DNA of 64,000 nucleotides, taken from contig CAWJHQ010000001.1 in assembly GCA_963842775.1 (NCBI GenBank), positions 1 through 64,000 on the forward strand, given 5' to 3'. Position numbers and translations under genes: made by a program. The notes beneath the pieces were generated by a model. The model had not been told where the DNA came from. It saw only the letters and a list, made by a program, of their open reading frames with translations, and did no database searches. Below, in pieces: positions 15,610 to 25,944 of the stretch. The DNA is from R-RK-3 sp963842775. GTDB taxonomy: Bacteria; Pseudomonadota; Alphaproteobacteria; Rhizobiales; Rhodomicrobiaceae. Each line of letters begins with the position of its first letter. Position 1 is the stretch's first letter.

Positions 15610-16178
15610 TCACGTTCCCACATTTGTTCCCACACTCAAACACGGTTCTGTGCATACGCCTGCGAACGCTGACAATCAACAACGGATTTAACGCATTGGA
15701 ATACCCTATAGATTTTGGACGTTCACGAACATCTGCGAACGATGGTGATCGGCTATTTGGCGGACTTCTCTCCGCCATTCCCATTTGCTTTCCCTGAGAA
15801 AACCCATATGCCAGCCCCTAAGGCTAATCAGCGGTAGGTCACCGGCGGCTCTCGGGTCGCTTTTTATGCATGATTATGGTCACCGTCCCCGTCAATTTTT
15901 GACCGGCAGTGGCTTCAAGATTTTGGGGTTGGGCTGCTTCAAGGCATGGGTGTTCTAGCTCTTATCATTCAGTTTGCTACCTGGATTGTAAATTTTGGAC
16001 AGTGGGTGCGAGGAAGCACCTGAGAGTGGCGCTCCCTCAGAATGATCGAGAAACTATGATTGCACGTGTCAAGAGGGCTCGTCTCAATTGAGCGCTGGTC
16101 ACCGAGTATGAAAGCCGCAATCTTGACGCTGCCCGCAGGGCCGATCGGTTGATCCGGAAACGACGGCAGCCTATCAAT
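15610..16178. other. Intergenic: probable island junction, no gene
   Basis: This 569-base stretch has no convincing gene. At 15759-15776 is a short hairpin (GGCGGA/TCCGCC), and the text around it, TCTCCGCCATTCCC, resembles the 3' end of a tRNA-Ser gene, but the T-arm and the rest are absent. It may be the attachment-site remnant of the P4-type integrase, the intact tRNA being at the other end of the island. From about 15880 to 16170 nothing further can be named. Confidence 0.4.
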
Positions 16179-17195
16179 TCAGCGAGCGTCGCCAACAGGA
16201 ACCGCCACAACGGCGGCGCAATCACCCATTTTCACGAGGCCGGGGAAATGCCGCGCGGCGAGAATGCCGGAGATCCGCGCCCGGATCTCTTGCGGCGCGA
16301 CACCTGTTCGCCCGATGTCATGAATACGCGCAATCACCTCGCCATTGCGGACCGGCCCGCCGAGATCCACCATCGTTTCGATCAAGCCCTCATGCTCGGC
16401 GAAGCAGAAGCAGTCGCCGGATGGCATGTCGAGCCAGCGCGTCGGCTGCATCTCGACCGCGCCCGCGACGATCCCGGCATGACGCAGCACATTCATGACG
16501 CCGCGCTTGGCGATCCGCACCGTTTCGGCGCGCGCGGTGCCGCCGCCGCCCAGCTCGGTCGTCACGAAGACCTTGCCCATCGTCTCGGCAGCGGTGTCAA
16601 ACATGCCGGCCGCATCGATCTCCAGCATTTTTACGGACCAGGGCGCAGAAAACGCTTCGACGGCGGCGAAGGCTCTCGCCTCCTGCGCCTTGCCGGGGAG
16701 GATGTGGGCGGCGCAGAAGGGCAGGAAGTCGAGCGTCCTGCCGCCGGAATGGAAATCGAGAACGATGTCGGCGCGGGGCAGCAATTCGCGCTGAAAGTAG
16801 TCGGCGATCTTCTCCGTCACCGTGCCGTCCGGACGGCCCGGAAAGCTGCGGTTCAAATTGCCCTTGTCGATGGGCGAGGTGCGGGTGCCCGCACGGAAGG
16901 CGGGATAGTTCATCGCCGGAACGATGATGACCGTGCCGGTGACGTCAGCGGGATCGAGCATACGCGCCAGATCGAACAGCGCCAGCGGCCCCTCATATTC
17001 GTCGCCGTGGTTGCCGCCGGTCAGCAAGGCCGCCGGGCCGGCGCCATTCCGGATCACGGCGATGGGGATCATCACAGAGCCCCAGGCGGAATCGTCGCGG
17101 CTGTATGGGAGGCGCAGGAAGCCGTGCTGCACGCCCTCGCGGTCGAAATCAACCGTCGGCGTGATGGGAGATGGCCGCAAGGGCGCCTCGCTCAT
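16179..17195 (-). CDS. eutE: N-acetyl-L-2,4-diaminobutyrate deacetylase (ectoine breakdown)
   Basis: A 338-residue intact protein of the succinylglutamate desuccinylase/aspartoacylase family (DoeB). The zinc ligands are visible: His and Glu in 'GGNHGDEYEGP' and the later His of 'VLDFHSGG'; Arg residues in 'NLNRSFPGR' bind substrate. It removes the acetyl group left after ectoine ring opening, giving L-2,4-diaminobutyrate. It is the last gene of the ehuABCD-eutABCDE operon and starts seven bases after the stop of eutD. Unlike the genes upstream, it has no frame change. Confidence 0.9.
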   Translation of the reverse strand: MSEAPLRPSPITPTVDFDREGVQHGFLRLPYSRDDSAWGSVMIPIAVIRNGAGPAALLTGGNHGDEYEGPLALFDLARMLDPADVTGTVIIVPAMNYPAFRAGTRTSPIDKGNLNRSFPGRPDGTVTEKIADYFQRELLPRADIVLDFHSGGRTLDFLPFCAAHILPGKAQEARAFAAVEAFSAPWSVKMLEIDAAGMFDTAAETMGKVFVTTELGGGGTARAETVRIAKRGVMNVLRHAGIVAGAVEMQPTRWLDMPSGDCFCFAEHEGLIETMVDLGGPVRNGEVIARIHDIGRTGVAPQEIRARISGILAARHFPGLVKMGDCAAVVAVPVGDAR

Positions 17196-17202
17196 GACCG
17201 CA

Positions 17203-18384
17203 TCAGTCCTTCACGAAGAGCTTGCGCGGCACGTTGGCGAGGCATTCGGCGCCGGTGTCGGTGATCAGGATCGACTCGGTGATCTCGAGCCCCATCGTCT
17301 CCAGCCACAGGCCGGTCATGAAATGGAAGGTCATGCCGGGCTTCAGCTCGGTGCGGTCCCCTGGGCGCAGGCTCATGGTCCGTTCGCCCCAATCCGGCGG
17401 ATAGGAGAGGCCGATCGGATAGCCGGTGCGGTTGTCCTTGACGATGCCGTAGGTCTTGAGCACCGCGAAGAACGCATTGGCGATGTCCTCGCAAGTGTTG
17501 CCAGGGCGCGCCGCGGCGAGACCGGCGTCCATGCCTTCGAGGGTGGCTTTCTCCGCGTCGAGAAAGGCCTGTGTCGGCTTGCCGAGGAAGACGGTGCGCG
17601 ACAGCGGGCAATGATAGCGGTGATAGCACCCGGCGATCTCGAAGAAGGTGCCTTCCCCTGCCCGCATCGGCTTGTCGTCCCAGGTGAGATGCGGGGCCGA
17701 GGCGTCGGCGCCGGAAGGCAGCAGCGGCACGATGGCCGGGTAGTCGCCGCCGATGCCGTCCACGCCGCGCGTGCCCGCGTCATAGATCTCGGCGACGAGA
17801 TCGCATTTGCGCATGCCGACTTCGATCTTGTCGACGATCCGCTCGTGCATGGCTTCGACGATGCGCGCCGCCTTGCGCATATAGTCGATCTCGGTCGGGC
17901 TTTTCACCGCGCGCTGCCAGTTGACCAGGGCGGTTGCGTCGGCGAAGCGGGCATTCGGCAGGTGCTTTTGCAGCGATGCGAAGGCGGCGGCGGAGAACCA
18001 GTAATTGTCCATCTCCACGCCGATCGTCAGTTTATCCCAGCGGCGGCTGGCGATGACTTCGGACAGATAGTCCATCGGATGCCGCTCGGTGGACTGCACG
18101 TAATGGTCGGCATAACCGACGATATTGTCGTGGGCGATATAGGCGGTGCGCTTGGCGCCGTTGGCGTCCTGTCCCCTGCCGAACCAGACCGGCTCGCCGT
18201 CCGGCGGCACGATCACCGCCTGATGCACATAGAATGACCAGCCGTCATAGCCGGTGAGCCAGGCCATGTTGGACGGGTCGCTGACGATCAGAAGATCGAC
18301 GCCCTTGGCCTCCATGGCGCGGCGGGTCTTGGCGAGGCGTTCTGCATATTCCTCGCGCGAGAATTTCAGGTTCGGCATGGTCAT
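17203..18384 (-). CDS. eutD: Ectoine hydrolase (M24 peptidase fold)
   Basis: A 393-residue protein (DoeA/EutD), the usual size. It has the creatinase-like N-terminal domain ('YDGWSFYVHQAVIVPPDGEPVW') and the pita-bread catalytic domain ('GGDYPAIVPLLPSG', 'FFEIAGCYHRYHCPLSRTVFLG', 'GMTFHFMTGLW'). It opens the ectoine ring to N-acetyl-diaminobutyrate. The ATG at 18382-18384 is chosen because AGGAAG lies ten bases upstream; the frame is open further upstream only because a displaced piece of eutC reads in it. Intact. Confidence 0.9.
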   Translation of the reverse strand: MTMPNLKFSREEYAERLAKTRRAMEAKGVDLLIVSDPSNMAWLTGYDGWSFYVHQAVIVPPDGEPVWFGRGQDANGAKRTAYIAHDNIVGYADHYVQSTERHPMDYLSEVIASRRWDKLTIGVEMDNYWFSAAAFASLQKHLPNARFADATALVNWQRAVKSPTEIDYMRKAARIVEAMHERIVDKIEVGMRKCDLVAEIYDAGTRGVDGIGGDYPAIVPLLPSGADASAPHLTWDDKPMRAGEGTFFEIAGCYHRYHCPLSRTVFLGKPTQAFLDAEKATLEGMDAGLAAARPGNTCEDIANAFFAVLKTYGIVKDNRTGYPIGLSYPPDWGERTMSLRPGDRTELKPGMTFHFMTGLWLETMGLEITESILITDTGAECLANVPRKLFVKD

Positions 18385-18428
18385 GTGCTCGTCGCTTCCT
18401 CGTCTAGTCGGGCTTCTTGGCCCGGCCT

Positions 18429-19423
18429 TTAGCTTTCGAAAACCGTGCCGGCATTGGCTGCCCTCGCACGGTCGCGTGCCAGCGTGGCGATCGCGGTGTC
18501 CTGGACGCCGGTGCCGGTGAGATCGGCAATCGTAAGGTCCGTGGCTGTTTCGCGCCCCGGTCGCAGTCCGGCGATGATCTGTCCGAGCTTCGGGGAAATC
18601 CGTATCGGCAGCGACGAGGCCCGCCGCGATGGCGTGATGCAGTTCGCCGAGGCGGCGCGTCTGCCGCAGGCTGTCGGCCACATAGAGGTTCGCGGCGGAA
18701 ATCAGGGCCGGGTCGAGTTCGTTCTTGTGCTCGGCATCCGATCCCATCGCGGTGACATGCTGGCCGGGCGAGAGCCAGCCTGCGCGCAGGATCGGCTCGG
18801 CGGCGGGCGTCGTCGTGACCACGATGTCGGCCCCGGCGACGGCCTTGCTGCGGATCGGCTTCCGCGCGCACGACGATGCCGAGCGCTTCGCCGAGGCTCG
18901 CCGCCGCTGCTTCGGCCTTCGCGGCGTCCCTCGCCCAGATGCGGGCTTCGCGGATCGGGCGGACCAGCGTCAGGGCTTCGAGCTGGAGCCTGGCCTGCAC
19001 GCCCGCGCCGAAGATCGCGGCGATGGCGGCGTCGTCGCGCGCGAGATATTTGGCGGCGACCGCTCCGGCGGCGGCAGTGCGGATGTCGGTCAGATAGCCA
19101 TTGTCGAGCAGCAGCGCCTCGACGAGGCCGGTCTTGGCGCTGAGCAGCACCATCATGCCGTTGACGCTGGGCAGGCCGAGCTTCGGATTGTCGAAGAAGC
19201 CGGGGCTGATCTTGATGGCGAAGGCATCGATGCCGGGCACATAGGCGGTCTTTACATCGACCTCGCCGCGATGTTCGGGGATATCGAGGCGCATGATCGG
19301 CGGCATGGCGACGGGGAGCGTCGCCAGCGCGCGGAAGGCGTTTTCGACGCAGGCGACGGCATCGAGATCGAGCCGCACGATCTTGCGCAAATCCGCTTCG
19401 GTGAGGATGGTCATGCGGCTCAT
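18429..19423 (-). pseudogene. eutC: EutC, ornithine cyclodeaminase-like, two frame changes
   Basis: Encodes an ornithine cyclodeaminase/mu-crystallin family protein that acts with EutA and EutB, proposed to help convert hydroxyectoine to ectoine. The first frame runs from ATG 19423 ('MTILTEADLRKIV') through the NAD-binding 'IFGAGVQARLQLEAL' to about 18845. The second frame gives 'VTTTPAAEPILRAGWLSPGQHVTAMGSD', and after a change near 18595 the last frame gives 'LGQIIAGLRPGRE' to 'NAGTVFES' and TAA 18429-18431. No stop interrupts the joined sequence, so one-base deletions explain it. The start overlaps the eutB stop (ATGA). Confidence 0.8.
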
Positions 19424-20422
19424 GCTGAGGGTCCTCCGAGGTCGGGTGTTTCGCCGCAGACAATCCGCCGATGCAGCGCCATGCCGATATTCCGGCCGGA
19501 GAGCACCAGCACGGTGGGGCCGCTCGGCTGGAGCTTGCCCGCGAGCAGCGCCGCGATCGGGACGGCGCCCGCGCCTTCCAGGATCTCGCGTTCCTGCTCA
19601 TAGGCGTGGCGGATGCCGGCGGCGATCTCGTCTTCGGTGACGAGGATCACGTCGTCCAGGAGATCGCGGCACATGGCGAAGGTCAGCCGGTTGTCGAGGC
19701 CGATGCCGCCGCCGAGGGAGTCGGCCAGCGTCGGCAATTCCTCCACGGGGACCGGCTTGCCCGCATCGAGGCTCGCCTTCATCGCAGCCCCGCGCGCCAT
19801 CGACACGCCGACCATCCGTACCGCCGGATTGATCGCCTTTGACCGCCGCCGCGATGCCCGACGCCAGCCCGCCGCCGGAAAGCGGCACCAGCACCGTCGC
19901 CGCTTCGGCAACGTCTTCCATGAGTTCGAGCCCGAGCGTGCCCTGGCCCGGCGATGACGGCGGCATGGTCGAAGGGCGGCAGCATCACCATGCCCGCTTC
20001 CGCGACGAGCCGGTCGACCTCCTGCTGGGCGTCGTCCTGGCTGTTGCCGACGATGCGAATTTCCGCACCAAGCCGGCGGATCTCCTCGACCTTGTTCGCG
20101 GGCACGAGGCGCGACATGCAGATCGATCGCGCGCAAACCCTCGCGCTTTGCCGCAAAAGCGAGCGCCCGGCCATGATTGCCGGTCGAGGCCGCGACCACG
20201 CCGCGCTGGCGCTCATCCGCTGAAAGCGACGCGACGGCGTTCGACGCGCCGCGCAGCTTGAAGCTGCCCGTCGTCTGGCGATGTTCCAGCTTCAGATGGA
20301 CGGGCACGCCTGCAATCTCGCTGAGAGCATAGGAAAGCACGGTCGGTGTGCGCTCGATCTTGCCGGCGATCCGCTGACGCGCGGCCTCGATATCGCTGAA
20401 GCGTTACCGGCTGGAGCATCAT
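19420..20422 (-). pseudogene. eutB: EutB, threonine dehydratase-like, about four frame changes
   Basis: A PLP-dependent threonine/serine dehydratase family protein of the ectoine operon. The start ATG 20420-20422 overlaps the eutA stop. Pieces in order: a short N-terminus with a break near 20402; 'GSFKLRGASNAVASL', with the PLP lysine, and 'AASTGNHGRALAFAA'; a break near 20110; 'LVPANKVEEIRRLGAEIRIVG'; a break near 19950; 'LVPLSGGGLASGIAAAVK', the phosphate-binding glycine loop; a break near 19835; then an unbroken C-terminus to TGA 19420-19422. All expected motifs are present, so the gene is either badly sequenced or freshly broken. Confidence 0.8.
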
Positions 20423-21212
20423 GACTCCGTCCTCCCCGCCGCCAGCGGCAATGTCATCAGCCGCCCCAATTCGGATCGGGGTTTGTCGTCGCCGCAGAGC
20501 CTGAGGCAATTCCAGGCCGTCGCCTGATTGCTGGTCACGACCGGCCGCCCGATCGCCGCCTCGATGGCCTGCGCCGCGATCGCCGACCGCAGCGCCGTGC
20601 AGGAGATGAACAGCGCATCGGCATCCGGAGCCGTGGCCGCGCGCGCCATCTCGACGAGCGTGCCGGGCGCAATGCGCGCCATCTCGCGATCGTCCTCGAA
20701 GCCGAGGCAAGGAAATTGGCGATATCGAAGCCATGGCCGGCGAAATAGGCAGCCATCGGCCTGCTGGTCTCGACCGTATAGGGCGTGAGGATGGAAATCC
20801 TATGCGCGCCGAGCGCTCTCAGCCCACGCACAGCCGCCATCGTCGGCGTGACGACCGGCGCGCCCGGCTTGGCAGCTGCCGATGGCCGCCTCGATCTCGG
20901 CGTCGCCGATGACGACGGAGGCCGAACTGCAGGAATAGACCACCGCATCCAGCGCTTCGCCCGGCAGGATCAGCCCCGCGCCCGCGGTCAAGGCGGGCTG
21001 CATCCCGCGCAAATTCTCCGGCGTCGTCGGATTGGCATAGGCGATCCGGCTGACATAGACGCCGATATCGGGCCCCGCGACCATGCGCTGAAAATCCGAC
21101 TTCGGTCGTATGGTCGGTCGCGAGGATGATAAGGCCGACGCGCTTCTCGCATCGGGCGCGGATCGAGCGCCGGCCGTTGCGGATGGAGGCGGATTTCGGG
21201 CAGGGCATGCAT
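20419..21212 (-). pseudogene. eutA: EutA, Asp/Glu racemase-like, at least four frame changes
   Basis: Belongs to the maleate isomerase/arylmalonate decarboxylase (Asp/Glu racemase-like) group named EutA in ectoine operons. Recognisable pieces: 'EKRVGLIILATDHTTE'; 'DFQRMVAGPDIGVYVSRIAYANPTTPENL' to 'DAVVYSCSSASVVIGD', which carries the first catalytic-type cysteine; 'GAPVVTPTMAAVRGLRALGAHRISILTPYT'; and 'LFISCTALRSAIAAQAIEAAIGRPVVTSNQATAW' with the second cysteine. Frame changes lie near 21150, 21095, 20870 and 20710. The stop overlaps the eutB start (ATGA). The start is uncertain between two ATGs at 21208 and 21212. Confidence 0.75.
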
Positions 21213-21223
21213 GGGCAGAATCC

Positions 21224-21883
21224 TCAGCCGATCCGGCCGTAGCGGCGTTCGAGCCAGCGCAGCAGCACAACCGAGACGAGGCTGATCGACCAGGAAGAAC
21301 GCGCCGACCAGCGTGATCGGCTCGATATAGCGGTAGCTGCTGTTGGCGACGCTCTTGGCCTGGTTCATCAGCTCCAGCACGGTGATGGCCGACAGCAGCG
21401 GCGTCTCCTTGAACATGGCGATGAAATAATTGGCGAGCGCCGGGATCATCGGCGGCATCGCCTGCGGCAGGATGACGTGCGTCCAGGTCTGCGTCGCGGT
21501 GAGGTTGCAGGCCTTGGCCGCCTCCCACTGGCCGCGCGGCACATTGTCGATGCCGGCGCGATAGACTTCGGCCGTGTAGGTGCCGTAATGCAGGCCGAGG
21601 CCGATCACGCCGGCCACCAGCGGCGGCAGAAGGATGCCGGCGTCGGGCAGCACGTAGAAGATGAAATAGAGCTGCACGAGCAGCGGCGTGCCGCGAATGA
21701 ATTCGGCGGCGAAGCCCACCGGCCGCGCGACGAGCAGGTTCGGCGAGCGGCGCGCGATGCGCGATGGCGAGGCCGACGATGGCGGCCAGCGCCGCAGCCC
21801 AGAAGCGTCGCGAGAATGGTGATCTTCACGCCGTCGATCAGCGTCGGCAGGATCTCGCGGACGAAGTTCCAGTCCCACTCCAT
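21224..21883 (-). pseudogene. ehuD: Ectoine ABC transporter permease, frame changes at both ends
   Basis: An inner-membrane permease of the polar amino-acid (HisMQ) type. N-terminal 'MEWDWNFVREILPTLIDGVKITILATLLG' reads from ATG 21881-21883; a frame change near 21790 leads to the long central frame with 'FIRGTPLLVQLYFIFYVLP' and the cytoplasmic EAA loop 'GQWEAAKACNLTATQTWTHVILPQA'. Near 21280 the frame shifts once more to end 'VVLLRWLERRYGRIG' at TGA 21224-21226. It pairs with EhuC to form the channel. It lies four bases after the ehuC stop. Confidence 0.8.
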
Positions 21884-21887
21884 GGCT

Positions 21888-22553
21888 CTAGACCCTCACG
21901 CCCGTCGACGCCGCGCGCCAGCCGGCGCTCGAGCGCGCGCATCGCCCAGGAAATGGCCATCGCCATGGAGAAATAGAGCACGAGGATGGTGGTGAACGGC
22001 ACCAGCGTGTTGCCGGTCTGCGCCCGCACGACCTGCGCCTGGAACGTCATGTCGGTCAGCGAGATCAGCGAGACCACGGACGTCGCCTTGAGCAGTTCGA
22101 TGGCGTTGTTGCCGAAGGTCGGCAGCATGACGAGCAGCGCCTGCGGCAGGATGACGTGGCGCATGGCCTGCCAGCGGCCGAGATTGAGCGCGATGCAGGC
22201 TTCGTGTTGCTCGCTTGGCCGATCGACTGAACGGCGCCGCGCACCACCTCGGCGCCGTAGGCGCCGACATTCAGGCCGAGCGCCAGCACGCCCGCCTGCA
22301 GCGGCGTCAGCGTAATGCCGGCGAAAGGCAGCACGAAATAGGCCCAGAACAGCTGCACGAAGATCGATGTGCCGCGAAAGAACTCGATATAGGCGGTCGC
22401 GAGCGCGCGCAAAGCGAAGAAGCGGCGACAGCCGGCCGAGCCCGGCCAGGAACGCCATGACCAGCGCCAAGCGCCGAGCCCAGCAACGGTGAGCTGGATC
22501 GTCACCAGCGCGCCGTGCAGGATGAGGCCGATATAGCCGGACCACTGGGTCAT
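21888..22553 (-). pseudogene. ehuC: Ectoine ABC transporter permease, several frame changes
   Basis: The second HisMQ-type permease. From ATG 22553: 'MTQWSGYIGLILHGALVTIQLTVAGL', then breaks near 22470 and 22425. The middle frame shows 'YIEFFRGTSIFVQLFWAYFVLPFAGITLTPLQAGVLALGLNVGAYGAEVVRGAVQSI'. After a break near 22210 comes the EAA loop 'ALNLGRWQAMRHVILPQAL' and the last membrane segments. A final break near 21900 leads to the TAG at 21888-21890. About 220 residues when joined, as usual for the family. Confidence 0.8.
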
Positions 22554-22637
22554 GAAGCGATGCCGCTCGTTTTGCGCATTGCCGTCACCTCTCCCCGCGA
22601 CGCGGCGGAGAGGCTGGAGATCAGGTGGCGCGCCCTT

Positions 22638-23491
22638 CTATTTCGCCGCGCAGAGCTTTTCGCGCGTCGTCGACATCGCCGCCGCGGCCGAGAAGCCGTA
22701 GGGCTCGATGATCTTGGCGAACTCGCCCGAGTCCTTCATCTTCGCCAGTTCGACGTCATAGGCGTCGCGCAAGGCGCGTCGTCCTGCTTCCTGAACGCCG
22801 CGCCGTCGCAATAGACCGGCGCGCCCTCGACCGGCGCCACGACTTCAAGATTCGGGTCGTTGGCCTTCTTGACGAGGTCGTTGATCGACAGGACCGGCAG
22901 CGAATAGACGTCGATGCGCCCGTCCTGCAGCATCTTCAGGCCGCTCTGCCCGTCCGGCACCACGATGACGCGGTCGCGCGGCACGCCGGCTTCCAGCGCC
23001 AGCTTCTCCTCGGTGCCGCCGCCCGGCGCGCCGATGGTGCCTTTCGGGTCCTTGGCGATATCGGCGTAGCTCTTGAAGCCCTTCGGATTGCCCTTCTTGA
23101 CCAGGAAGGCTTCGGCGTCGCACAGCACCGGCTCCGAATAGGCGACGGCCGCGCAGCGCTCCGGCTTCATGAACAGGCCGGCGGTGACCGCATCGTGGCG
23201 TCCAGCCTGCAGGCCCGGGATCATCGCGCCATATTCGGAGATCGAGGCGACGATGTCCGGCACGCCGAGCCGCTTGAAGATTTCGCGCGCGACGTCGGGT
23301 GCCGCGCCCGAGACTTTGCCGTCGGCGCCGACGGCAGTGAAGGGCGGCTCATTGGCGATGGCGACGCGGGCAAAGCCCTGCTGCCTTGAGCTGATCGAGC
23401 TTGTCCGCCGCGGCGCTCGGCTGCGATGCGGCGAGTGCCGTCATCATGGCGATGCCGGCGGCTCCGGCCAGAATTGCGACTTCTTCTTCAT
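22638..23491 (-). pseudogene. ehuB: Ectoine/hydroxyectoine periplasmic binding protein, frame changes
   Basis: A solute-binding protein of the amino-acid SBP_bac_3 family. A GAGGAGAT box precedes ATG 23489-23491. The signal peptide is shifted after three lysines but reads 'ILAGAAGIAMMTALAAS' in the next frame. A second break near 23385 is followed by 'FARVAIANEPPFTAVGADGKVSGAAPDVAREIF' and a long unbroken central part ('YSEPVLCDAEAFLVKKGNPKGFKSYADIAKDPKG'). A third break near 22770 gives the C-terminus to TAG 22638-22640. It captures ectoines in the periplasm and hands them to EhuC/EhuD. Confidence 0.8.
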
Positions 23492-23549
23492 TGTTCCCAT
23501 CTCCTCTGGTTCTTTACGTCTTGCGCGGGCATTTGCCGTCGGCATGCGG

Positions 23550-24336
23550 TCAGACGCGGTGTCCGGCCGCGATGATCTTCTTCAGGAAGGTCTGCGTGCG
23601 CTCCTGCTTGGGATGGCGGAAAATCTCGTCCGGCTTGCCTTCCTCGACGATCCTGCCGCGGTCGAAGAACAGCACCCGGTCGGCGAAATCGTGGGCGAAG
23701 CCCATCTCGTGGGTGACGAGCAGCATGGTCATGTCGGTCTCGGCGGCGAGCTGGCGCATGACGTTCAGCACCTCCTCGACCAGTTCGGGGTCGAGCGCCG
23801 AGGTGACCTCGTCGAACAGCATGATCTTCGGCGACAGCGCCAGGGCGCGGGCGATCGCGACGCGCTGCTTCTGGCCGCCGGAGAGCTGCGCCGGCATGGC
23901 CTTGGCCTTGTCGGCCATGCCGACCATGTCGAGCAGTTCCATGGCCCGCTTTTCGGCGGCGGTGCGGGCGGCTGCCCTTGGTCAGCATCGGCGCCAGCGT
24001 GACATTGTCGAGCACGCACATATGCGGGAACAGATTGAACAGCTGGAAGACCATGCCGATCTTCTGGCGCATCTTCGTCAGATGCCGTTCGTCGGCGGGC
24101 ACGAGCTGGCCGTTGCGCGGCATGTGGTAGAGCTGCTCGCCCTCGATCTCGATATGGCCGCCGTCGATCCGCTCCAGCGTCATCAGGATGCGCAGGATCG
24201 TCGTCTTGCCCGAGCCGGACGGGCCGATCAGCGCCAGCTTCTCGCCCGGCATCACCTGCATCGACAGCCCGTCCAGCACCTTGAAAGGGCCGAAGCTCTT
24301 GCTGATCCCGTCGATGCGGATGATGGGCGCGGGCAT
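23550..24336 (-). pseudogene. ehuA: Ectoine ABC transporter ATPase, one frame change
   Basis: Nucleotide-binding subunit of the EhuABCD importer. Walker A 'GPSGSGKTTILR' and the Q-loop region 'VFQLFNLFPHM' lie in the first frame (from ATG 24336). One base appears missing near 23975, after which the frame gives the signature 'LSGGQKQRVAIARAL', Walker B 'IMLFDEVTSALDPE' and the switch His in 'LLVTHEMGFAHDF', ending 'IIAAGHRV'. It is the first gene of the operon; the likely regulator-binding repeats at 24390-24423 lie upstream. Confidence 0.85.
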
Positions 24337-24389
24337 GCATGTCTCCCGGCTGGAGGACGTTCATCCGAACGATGCCCGAGTTTATAAAA

Positions 24390-24423
24390 TCATGTCAATT
24401 GCCAAAATAATATCATGACAATT
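24390..24423 (-). promoter_or_regulatory. Direct-repeat operator upstream of ehuA (candidate EnuR site)
   Basis: TCATGTCAATT (24390-24400) and TCATGACAATT (24413-24423) are direct repeats 23 bases apart, close to two helical turns, in the AT-rich gap between ehuA and enuR. MocR-type regulators such as EnuR usually bind paired direct repeats. A related inverted form, ATTGTCATGA, overlaps the enuR start codon near 25849-25857, suggesting autoregulation. Binding is inferred, not shown. Confidence 0.5.
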
Positions 24424-24477
24424 TTTCCGATGTCGCACAAATCGCATGCTGCGCCAGCCTAAATTCGCGAGCAGAAG

Positions 24478-25856
24478 CTACTCCGGATCGCCGAGCAGCA
24501 GCTTGGCGACGACGCTCAGTCCGGCGCGCAATTCCTCCTCCGTGGTCGAGGCGAGCGAGATGCGCACGGCCGGATGCCAGGGGGCGTCCGACGTGCGGAA
24601 GGAAGCGCCCGGCGCGATGCCGACGCCCTGCAGCCGCGCCTGGGCCACGAAACTATCCTCGGTGCGGCCGCCCGGCAGCGGCAGCCACACATGCAGGGCC
24701 TCGCGTGTGCGAGAGATAGCGTACGCCCTGAAGCACATCCGCCGCGATGGCCTGGCGCCGCTCGGAGCGCCGCGCGCTGCCAGCGGACGAGTTCCATCGC
24801 CGTTCCGTCCTCGACCCATTTCGATGCGATCTCGGCGACCATCGGCGTCGCCATCCAGTTCGAAACGAGATGCCGGTTGGCGACGGCGGCGACATAGCGG
24901 TCCGGCGCGGCGAGATAGCCGATGCGCAGCCCCGGCACGGTGATCTTGGTGAAGCTGGTGACGTAGAAGCGTCCGCTCGGGCGCGAAGGCGGCGATGGGC
25001 GGCGGCCGGTCTTCGACCAGCGGGCCGAGCACGTCGCTTCTCGATGATGGTGATGTCGTGCTTGCGGGCGACGGCGGCGATCTCCCGGCGGCGGCCTTCG
25101 CTCATCAGCGTTGCCGTCGGGATTGATGACCGAGGGCTGCACGAAGACCGTGCGGATGTTCGACGTTGCGCAGGCTTCGTCGAGCGCATCCGGCATCAGG
25201 CCGTCATCGTCGATGGCGCAGGCCTTCGAGGTTGAAAGCCGAGATAGGTGGCGAGCGGCACCAGCGTATGATGGCCGATCGCCTCGGTGGCGGCGGTGGA
25301 GCCGGGCGGGGCCGCGCTCATCAGCGCGACGGTCATGCCGGCGGTCGCGCCATTGGTGAGGGTGACGTTGAGCGGCGAAACGGTCAGCCCGCACTGCTTC
25401 AGCCACTCGACGGCAACCGCGCGGTGGCGGGGAAAGACCACGTTCGGGCGGAAGGACAGCGCCGATGCTGGACGGCAGCGTCTGCGGCCAGCCAGCCGAG
25501 CGCCTCCTTCAGCTTCTCCAGATGCATCGGCTCGCAGACCGGCTTCAGGATCGACAGATCGATGATCTCGCCAAGGCGCTGCGGCAGATAGGGCGGCTCC
25601 GGCTCGCGGCGGTGCGTCTGGCACGAAGCTGCCACGTCCGATCTCGCCGGAGACCAGGCCGCGGCGGATCAGCTCCTCATAGGCGCGGCTGACGGTCTGC
25701 ACCGAGAGGTGCAGTTCGTCGGCGAGCTGCCGATGCGTGGGCAGCCGCGTGCCGTTGCGCCAGCCGTCCGTCATGGATGGCGCGGTCGAACTGGTCGGCG
25801 AGCGACAGATAGGCCGGGCGGCGGATGAGAGCAGGATCGGGGCGCCAGATTGTCAT
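24478..25856 (-). pseudogene. enuR: MocR-type regulator of ectoine use, about nine frame changes
   Basis: A GntR/MocR regulator: winged helix joined to an aminotransferase-like sensing domain (EnuR/EutR, which responds to ectoine degradation intermediates in related bacteria). The N-terminus 'PAYLSLADQFDRAIHDGRL' starts at ATG 25854-25856; the HTH reads 'LPTHRQLADELHLSVQTVSRAYEELIRRGLVSGEIGRGSFV'. Later pieces include 'LTNGATAGMTVALMSAAPPGS' and the PLP-lysine loop 'SFTKITVPGLRIGYLAAPDR', ending 'VVAKLLLGDPE' at TAG 24478-24480. Every expected block is present but the frame changes repeatedly. It is the most broken gene of the window. Confidence 0.78.
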
Positions 25857-25944
25857 GACTTCTATCAGATCGAAATCAGTTCAATTGACAATCGAAATCA
25901 TGCGGCATCATGCTGGTCAATGCGACAACTACCGGAAGGCGCGG

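Noticed and set aside
15755..15785. tRNA-Ser gene
   Set aside because: Only the acceptor-like tail TCTCCGCCA is present; T-arm, anticodon and D-arm are missing, so it is at most an attachment-site remnant.
16149..17264. Long plus-strand open frame opposite eutE
   Set aside because: High G+C at third codon positions opens the antisense frame; the protein has no recognisable motif, while the minus strand encodes a full deacetylase.
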